From the NCBI GenBank assembly GCA_963837285.1, contig CAWIMS010000005.1, positions 248,001-312,000 of the forward strand: a stretch of DNA of 64,000 nucleotides, read 5' to 3'. The position numbers and the translations under genes were made by a program. Source of the stretch: Planosporangium sp963837285. GTDB lineage: Bacteria; Actinomycetota; Actinomycetes; Mycobacteriales; Micromonosporaceae. Positions 59,098 through 64,000 of this stretch are shown piece after piece; position 1 is the stretch's first letter; every line of letters begins with the position of its first letter. The notes below the pieces were generated by a model. That model ran no database searches and was not told where the DNA came from. It saw only the letters and a list, made by a program, of their open reading frames with translations.

Positions 59098-59469
59098 GCC
59101 GGCCAGGACGTGCGGGCTGGGCGGTTCCGCGCCGAGCGCGAGCGCCGGCAGCAGGTCGGTGCCGCCCGCCGCTACGGGCTGACGCCCACCGGAACCATGG
59201 CGCACTCGTTCGTCGAGGCATTCCTGGACGAGCGGGCAGCCTTCGAGGCGTTCGCCGCCGACTACCCGGCCGGCACCGTCTACCAGACCGAAGGCGGCGT
59301 ACGCGCTGCCATCGCCGACCTCTCCCGGCTGCCCGCACCGGCCCGCCTGGTGCGTGGGCCGACGCCGCCCAGGCCCGGCATCACCACCGAACTGCGCCGG
59401 CTGCGTGAGGACGTCCGGAGCACACTGCTCGACCGCCTGGCCGCCGAGCACCTACCCCTGTCCCGGTGA
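59098..59469 (+). pseudogene. Nicotinate phosphoribosyltransferase relic, copy 2
   Basis: Retains RRYGLTPTGTMAHSFVEAF and DYPAGTVYQ, then a direct join to EGGVRAAIADLSRLPAPARL and the C-terminal PPRPGITTELRRLREDV, ending LAAEHLPLSR. It has lost more of the middle than copy 1 (48755-49541), with which it shares the same C-terminus. Non-functional. Confidence 0.75.
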
Positions 59470-59701
59470 GTCCACCGATGCGTCCACGTTCGCCGGACCG
59501 CACGGCGGTGCGCGGTCACGGCCGTCACCGGCCCTGACCGCGCACCTCGGACAGCCCTGGATGCTCACGCCGTCAGTTCGGTGCCTGGTGGCCTCGGGCC
59601 AGCGTGCCGTAGCCACTCGGCGGCCATGCCGCCCGCGATCTACGCTGATTCGTTGGTCATCTGCCCAGTGTGGCAACACCACCGCGCGCTAGCCGTCGGC
59701 G

Positions 59702-60337
59702 GTGGACTATCGTCAGCAGGCGATGCCTTCCTCTACGACCGACCGGCCGCCGCGCTACCCCGCCGAGTTCGAGCGGACGGTACACCTGTCGGACGGGCGC
59801 ACCGTCGCGGTCCGCCCGATCGTTCCGGGCGACGCCGCCGAGCTGGCCACCGCCCTGGCCACGGCCGATCCCGCCACGCTGCGACGCCGGTTTCTCGGCG
59901 CGGCGCCGCGCGCGACGCCGGCCCTGCTCAGCCGGTTGACGGTGGTCGACTACCTTCGTCGGTTCGCGCTGGTGGCGTTCGACCCCGACGCCGGGCGGGG
60001 CATCGCGGTCGCCCGCTACGGGTGGCTCACCGACGGGGTCGCGGAGGTCGCGGTGGTGGTCGACCCGGCCTGGCGCCGGCTCGGGCTGGCCACCGCGCTC
60101 ATCGAACTGCTGGCCGAGGCCGCCCTGGACCGGGGCATCCACGAGTTCAGCGCCTCCTACCTGGCCGAGAACCGGCCGGTGGAGGCGCTGCTCGCCCATG
60201 TCGGAGGTGCCGGAAAGCAGCTGATCAAGCAGGGCATCGCCGATGTCGCCGTCGCGTTCGAAGGCCCGGCGGTGCCGGGCGACCCGCCACACCCGGTGAC
60301 CGACGCGCACGTCCAGCTTCGGCCCGGGACCGGGTGA
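59702..60337 (+). CDS. GNAT-family N-acetyltransferase
   Basis: 211 residues from GTG 59702 (ATG 59723 is an alternative). VHLSDGRTVAVRPIVPGDAAEL opens the fold; VAVVVDPAWRRLGLATALIELLAEAALDRG is the acetyl-CoA binding beta4-alpha3 region with the R-x-x-G-L-A variant of the usual Q/RxxGxG/A. Similar domains in actinobacteria are fused to cyclic-nucleotide sensors that acetylate lysines of metabolic enzymes. No such sensor is fused here. Substrate unknown. It converges with the USP at 60370. Confidence 0.87.
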   Translation: MDYRQQAMPSSTTDRPPRYPAEFERTVHLSDGRTVAVRPIVPGDAAELATALATADPATLRRRFLGAAPRATPALLSRLTVVDYLRRFALVAFDPDAGRGIAVARYGWLTDGVAEVAVVVDPAWRRLGLATALIELLAEAALDRGIHEFSASYLAENRPVEALLAHVGGAGKQLIKQGIADVAVAFEGPAVPGDPPHPVTDAHVQLRPGTG

Positions 60338-60357
60338 GGTGCCACTCATCACCCGGT
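60329..60357. terminator. Bidirectional hairpin between convergent GNAT and USP genes
   Basis: Arms ACCGGGTGA (60329-60337) and TCACCCGGT (60349-60357), 9 bp with an 11-nt loop, overlapping the GNAT stop codon and 13 bp from the USP stop. Confidence 0.6.
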
Positions 60358-60369
60358 TCCTTCGAGGCT

Positions 60370-60894
60370 CTAGTGGGCGCCGGCCACGTCGTGCCTGGCG
60401 GTCTCGGTGAACCGCTCGGTCTCGCGCAGCAGGCGGCGGGCCAGGGTAGCCGGTCGGGCCGTCCGCGCGATCTCCGGTGGCGGCACCATCACGACCGGGC
60501 ACGCAGCGTGGCGCATACAGGTCCGCACCAGCCAACTCGGCCACCGGCTGCCGCAGCCGCCGACGACGATCAGATCCCCGCGGCTGGCGGCCATCTCGGT
60601 CAACACCTGGTCAGTTCGGCCCTCGGCGGCGAGCATGTTCACATCGACATCGACGGGGAGCCCGCCCAACGCCAGCTTGAACGCCTCGCCTACGGACTTC
60701 AGCGCGTCCTGCGCCATCTCGCGGCGCCAGCGGCGCACGTCAGGTCCGCGCCACGCCGTGTCGAAACGCCAGGCCCGCACGGCGTGCAGCGGTACCCGAC
60801 GGCGCCGGGCCTCGGTGACGCCGTAGCGCAGCGCCTGGAGGCCCGCCAGGGATTGGGTAACTCCAACGACGACACGGGCGTCGCGGTGCGCCAC
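60370..60894 (-). CDS. Universal stress protein-like, ATP loop lost
   Basis: 174 residues. VVVGVTQSLAGLQALRYGV replaces the usual VGxDxS (Asp lost), and the C-terminal loop is GGCGSRWPSWLVRTCMRHAA, which has no G-x9-GS. So this member probably does not bind ATP. Its start lies directly after the stop of the DUF2157-like gene, so it belongs to the V-ATPase-USP operon. Confidence 0.85.
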   Translation of the reverse strand: MAHRDARVVVGVTQSLAGLQALRYGVTEARRRRVPLHAVRAWRFDTAWRGPDVRRWRREMAQDALKSVGEAFKLALGGLPVDVDVNMLAAEGRTDQVLTEMAASRGDLIVVGGCGSRWPSWLVRTCMRHAACPVVMVPPPEIARTARPATLARRLLRETERFTETARHDVAGAH

Positions 60895-61869
60895 TCAGGC
60901 TGAGCGCGGTGGGCGGCCCGCCGGACCGCCGGCGCTGCGCAGCCGCAGGCCGACCGCGCTGAACGCGACCAGAACCACACCTGCCACCAGCAGGATCAGC
61001 GAACCTCCCAGGGCACCGTTGGTGACGTCAGCGACCGCCTCGGGCACGACGATGGTCGCCCCGACGACGCCGGCCACCAGCAGGACCACGTGCCGCTGCC
61101 AGCGGTACAGCAGGAAGCAGGCGAGCGCGACCGCACCGGTCAGGCCGTACGCCCAGGGCACCATGCTCTGCTGCGCCAGCGGCAGTTGGGCCCCGACAAG
61201 CGCCAGCCCGGCCCCGATCGCCAGGCCGAGCCACGCCGGCGCCACGGCCGGTACCAGCAACGCGGCGACCGCCCACGCGACACCGAGACCGAGCAGCAGC
61301 AGGCCCATGCCCATCGGTCCGACGTCCGCCTCGCCGCCGAACGAGGCCACCGCGAACGCGCTCATCCCGGCCGTCGCCACCACACCGGCGGGTGTGGGCA
61401 GCCACGCCAGCCCGGCCGCCGCGACGACGAACCCCACGGTACCGGCGACCGGCACCGCATAGTGATCGAGTGCGACGCCGGTGGCTGCCGCCGCCGGTAC
61501 CGAGGCCAGTGCCAGCAGGACGCCGACGATCCGGCGCCGGGCGGTCGCTTGGCCGGTACGAAGCCGGCGGACCGCCCGAAGGCCACCGGCGACCGCGACG
61601 GCCGCCACCACGAACAGCACGGCGAAACCGGCCAGCAGACCGCTTCGGGCGATGCGGCTGAGGGTGTCCCAGGACGCGGCCAGAAACAGCGCGACGCCGC
61701 CGAGCAGGAGCCCGCCGCCCAGATACCCGGCGATCTCGATGAGCCAGCGGGTCGGGGTACGCGCAGAGCCTTCGGTAGCGTCCAGGGCGACGAGGACCGC
61801 ATCCGCCTGCGCGCGGGACAGTACGCCCTCCTCGACCAGCCGATCCAGCGCCTCACGATCCTTCGACAT
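60895..61869 (-). CDS. DUF2157-like multi-span membrane protein
   Basis: 324 residues from ATG 61869. The N-terminal helical segment EALDRLVEEGVLSRAQADAVL is characteristic of DUF2157, followed by about nine or ten membrane helices and a short basic end. No catalytic motif. It overlaps the preceding USP gene by 17 bp and its stop is adjacent to the next USP start. Confidence 0.82.
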   Translation of the reverse strand: MSKDREALDRLVEEGVLSRAQADAVLVALDATEGSARTPTRWLIEIAGYLGGGLLLGGVALFLAASWDTLSRIARSGLLAGFAVLFVVAAVAVAGGLRAVRRLRTGQATARRRIVGVLLALASVPAAAATGVALDHYAVPVAGTVGFVVAAAGLAWLPTPAGVVATAGMSAFAVASFGGEADVGPMGMGLLLLGLGVAWAVAALLVPAVAPAWLGLAIGAGLALVGAQLPLAQQSMVPWAYGLTGAVALACFLLYRWQRHVVLLVAGVVGATIVVPEAVADVTNGALGGSLILLVAGVVLVAFSAVGLRLRSAGGPAGRPPRSA

Positions 61870-62320
61870 GGCGATCGCCTCCGGGAACCACGAGAACCGG
61901 CCGGTCCGCGAACTCCAGTATCCGACGGGTCTCGGCACCGACGTACGGCTCTCCCGGGCCGGGACGGTCCGACCGACCCAGCACGATCAGGTCCGCCGGC
62001 CAGGTCCGGGACTGTTCGAGCACCTGCGCGGCCGGCTCGCCGTCGAGGCGCACGGTCTCCAACGGTACCGACGCACGCCGGGCCAGCGCCTCGACGTAGT
62101 GCAGCACCGCGGTCGCCGACTCGTCGCGCCGCCGGGCGAGGCCGTCGGTCGGGTCGGTCTCCCCCAGCCCGGCCCGCAGCCACTCCACGATGGCGTGATC
62201 CGCGACGACGGTCACCGCACGTACGCACGCGCCACAGTCGTGGGCCAGGCTGAGGGCAACCTTGGCGGCGGCGAGTGCGGCTGGTGAGTCGTCGACGGCG
62301 AGGAGAATACGACTGGTCAT
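61853..62320 (-). CDS. Universal stress protein, single domain, degenerate ATP loop
   Basis: 155 residues from ATG 62320, which overlaps the V-ATPase D stop (ATGA). RILLAVDDSPAALAAAKVAL is a normal USP start; the ATP loop is replaced by GRSDRPGPGEPYVGAETRR, shorter and with no GS, so nucleotide binding is doubtful. Coupled to the ATPase genes, so it may be made with the proton pump. Confidence 0.88.
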   Translation of the reverse strand: MTSRILLAVDDSPAALAAAKVALSLAHDCGACVRAVTVVADHAIVEWLRAGLGETDPTDGLARRRDESATAVLHYVEALARRASVPLETVRLDGEPAAQVLEQSRTWPADLIVLGRSDRPGPGEPYVGAETRRILEFADRPVLVVPGGDRHVEGS

Positions 62321-62973
62321 GTCCGGCCTCCTATCGGCGCCGGGTCGCCGGGTCCGGCGCGGCGCTGCGCGTCGGCCGCCCACCGCATCCGTACGGCGTC
62401 GGCGCGTTCGTTCTCGTCCAGTTGCCGGGTCAGCTCCGCGAGCGCGGCCTCCAGCCGTGGTATCCACCGGTCGGACAGGGCCCGGAGCCGGCGCCGGGTC
62501 TCCACGACCTCCGCGTCGACGACCCGGCAACCCTCCAGCGCCGCCGCGTGGGCGACCCCGGCACGCAGCGCCGCCCGGTAGGCGTCGGCCGCATCGGCCA
62601 GGGCGGCCGTGCCCGGAGCGCGGTCCGTGACGGTGGGCTCGACCGGCCGGCACACCGCTTGCGCCGGGTAACGGGCCCCCATCACGGTCTCCCAGACCAG
62701 GTCCACCTCCGCGGCCGGGGCCAGGGTGCCCAACCGGATCTCCCGCTCGCCGCCGAGCATCGCGGCGCGGGTGAGCCACGCCTGGGCGTCCCGGCAACAG
62801 GCCTGCCACTCGGCTTCGGTCCGCTCGGCCAGCAATCGCAACCGATCCTGCTCCGCCCGCAGGATGCGCAGCTTGCGGTCGAGTAGCGCAACACCACGTT
62901 GCGCGGTGTCCAACCGGCCGCGCAGCCAGAGCCGGCCGGCGCGGCCGGGTGGTACCCGTCGAAGATCAGCCAT
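62317..62973 (-). CDS. atpD: V-type (A/V) ATPase subunit D
   Basis: 218 residues, central stalk subunit that transmits rotation. Long helical N- and C-termini (AQRGVALLDRKLRILRAEQD near residue 25 and RRRLRALSDRWIPRLEAAL near 160) fit the coiled-coil stalk. It overlaps the end of the B subunit gene by 8 bp and the USP start by 4 bp. The A/V-type enzyme works beside or in place of the F-type ATP synthase; direction of action is not determined. Confidence 0.88.
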   Translation of the reverse strand: MADLRRVPPGRAGRLWLRGRLDTAQRGVALLDRKLRILRAEQDRLRLLAERTEAEWQACCRDAQAWLTRAAMLGGEREIRLGTLAPAAEVDLVWETVMGARYPAQAVCRPVEPTVTDRAPGTAALADAADAYRAALRAGVAHAAALEGCRVVDAEVVETRRRLRALSDRWIPRLEAALAELTRQLDENERADAVRMRWAADAQRRAGPGDPAPIGGRT

Positions 62974-64000
62974 GGTGGCCGTCCAGGTACCTGTCGAGAA
63001 GCTCGGCGGGCAGCATCGTCAGCTCGCGACGCGGCAGCACGGCAAGGGCGCGCCAGGCCCGGTCCAACGATTCGGCCAGTGTTCGGTTCTCGTCCGGCCG
63101 CTGGCCCATGAAGTCCCGCTCGAACGCGTCCGCGTACGCGAGGTAGCACCGGTCGGTGTCGCTGAGCGCGCCGGTGCCGATCAGCTCGGCGAGTTCGCGG
63201 ACCTGGCGGGCGCGGGCCAGGGCGGCGAGCGACTGCGCCGCGACCTCCAGATGGTCCTCGCGGGTACGGCCGGGGCCGGCGCCCTTGCGCATCAGGCGGG
63301 ACAGCGATGACAGCGGGTCGACCGGTGGGTACACGCCGCGGGCGTAGACCTCCGGCGACAGCACGATCTGGCCCTCGGTGATGTACCCGGTCAGATCCGG
63401 TACGGGATGCGTGATGTCGCCGGCCGGCATGGTCAGCAGCGGCAGCACAGTGACCGAGCCGGGCCGTCCGCGTACCCGCCCGCACCGCTCGTACAGCGAG
63501 GCGAGGTCGCTGTACAGGTAACCGGGGTAGGCGTGCCGGGCCGGGATCTCCCCGCGCGCCGCGGACACCTCGCGGACCGCCTCGCAGTAGCTGGTCATGT
63601 CGGCGGCGACCACGAGGACGTGCCGACCGAGCGTGTAGGCCAGGTGTTCGGCCACCGTCAACGCGATGCGCGGGGTCAGGATGCGCTCGATGACCGGATC
63701 GTCGGCGGTGTTGAGCAGCAGCACCAGCTCCCCCGCCGCGGAGCGCTCCTCCAGGACGTCGCGGGCGGCGTCAGCGTCGGCGTGGGTGAGCCCCATCGCC
63801 GCGAACACGACGCAGAACGACTCGCCGCCACCGACAGTGGCCTGCGCAGCGATCTGGGTGGCCAGTTCGAGTTGCGGCAGCCCGGCCACGGAGAACACCG
63901 GCAACTTCTGCCCGCGGACCAGGGTGGTCAGGCCGTCGATCGCCGAAACGCCGGTGACCACCGGCTCGGCCGGCGGTACCCGCCAGGTCGGGTTCAGCGG
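62966..64000 (-). CDS. atpB: V-type (A/V) ATPase subunit B (5' end outside window)
   Basis: The non-catalytic nucleotide-binding subunit. About 344 codons seen, from PLNPTWRVPPAEPVVTGVSA onward. Family motifs: GVSAIDGLTTLVRGQKLPVF, MTSYCEAVREVSAARGEIPA, YPGYLYSDLASLYERCGRV and SVTVLPLLTMPAGDITHPVP. It ends ELLDRYLDGHHG. The N-terminal barrel is cut by the window. It heads, in view, an operon with subunit D, two USPs and a DUF2157-like protein. Confidence 0.92.
   Translation of the reverse strand, partial: PLNPTWRVPPAEPVVTGVSAIDGLTTLVRGQKLPVFSVAGLPQLELATQIAAQATVGGGESFCVVFAAMGLTHADADAARDVLEERSAAGELVLLLNTADDPVIERILTPRIALTVAEHLAYTLGRHVLVVAADMTSYCEAVREVSAARGEIPARHAYPGYLYSDLASLYERCGRVRGRPGSVTVLPLLTMPAGDITHPVPDLTGYITEGQIVLSPEVYARGVYPPVDPLSSLSRLMRKGAGPGRTREDHLEVAAQSLAALARARQVRELAELIGTGALSDTDRCYLAYADAFERDFMGQRPDENRTLAESLDRAWRALAVLPRRELTMLPAELLDRYLDGHHG

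Overview
The window is high-GC DNA (roughly 70% G+C) with actinobacterial gene families, Shine-Dalgarno starts and frequent ATGA/GTGA gene overlaps. The combination of families suggests a filamentous actinomycete, possibly a Micromonosporaceae member, but no rRNA or other taxonomic marker is present, so this is an inference. The gene content reads as a large hypoxia/dormancy (DosR/DevR-type) island. Nine universal stress protein (USP) genes (one broken) sit with homologues of many members of the mycobacterial DosR regulon: an Acg-type nitroreductase, a WS/DGAT acyltransferase, a CBS-domain protein, a phosphofructokinase, a group 3b [NiFe] hydrogenase, and relics of a nicotinate phosphoribosyltransferase (pncB2-like) and a P-type cation ATPase (ctpF-like). 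Many upstream regions carry a 14-bp near-palindrome of the form GGGNC-GAAN-GTCCC (or its complement), which resembles the DosR box.

Layout. 1-4.9 kb (minus): hydrogenase operon hydB-CNMP protein-hydG-hydD-hydA-maturation protease. 5.0-10.5 kb: nitroreductase (minus), then GAPDH, a small membrane protein, a two-domain USP, a beta-CASP metallo-beta-lactamase protein and a single-domain USP (plus). 10.7-15.3 kb (plus): serine beta-lactamase-like hydrolase, PNPOx-fold protein, 2TM protein, WS/DGAT and a phosphopantetheinyl transferase. 15.3-32.4 kb (minus): one contiguous lipid/polyketide locus, transcribed etfB-etfA-acyl-CoA dehydrogenase-megasynthase (KS-AT-KS-ACP-ACP-KR-DH)-single-chain biotin-dependent acyl-CoA carboxylase, with a canonical DosR-like box (GGGACTTTCGGCCC) 90 bp upstream of etfB. 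Several single-base frameshifts interrupt etfA, the first KS and the carboxylase.

32.7-45.8 kb: AI-2E-type permease, USPs, a trehalose-synthase-like glycosyltransferase, an ABC-2 exporter, two polysaccharide deacetylases (one secreted with LGFP repeats), a membrane acyltransferase and a zinc alcohol dehydrogenase. 46-53 kb: two AMP-forming acyl/acetyl-CoA ligases (one truncated), a VOC protein, a DUF3040 protein, a PPi-type phosphofructokinase, and relics. 53-64 kb: kinase relic, CBS-BON protein, FtsH, more USPs, a second decayed copy of the ctpF/pncB2 relic pair, a GNAT protein, and a minus-strand operon of V-type ATPase subunits B and D followed by a USP, a DUF2157-like membrane protein and another USP.

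Working together (inference): hydrogenase, ETF/acyl-CoA dehydrogenase, alcohol dehydrogenase and the lipid megasynthase plus WS/DGAT could handle excess reductant and store carbon when respiration is limited. GAPDH and PPi-dependent phosphofructokinase would support low-ATP glycolysis, and the USPs would serve as ATP-sensing stress proteins. The most interesting candidate system is the box-preceded PUFA-synthase-like locus with its own ETF, dehydrogenase, fused carboxylase and nearby PPTase.
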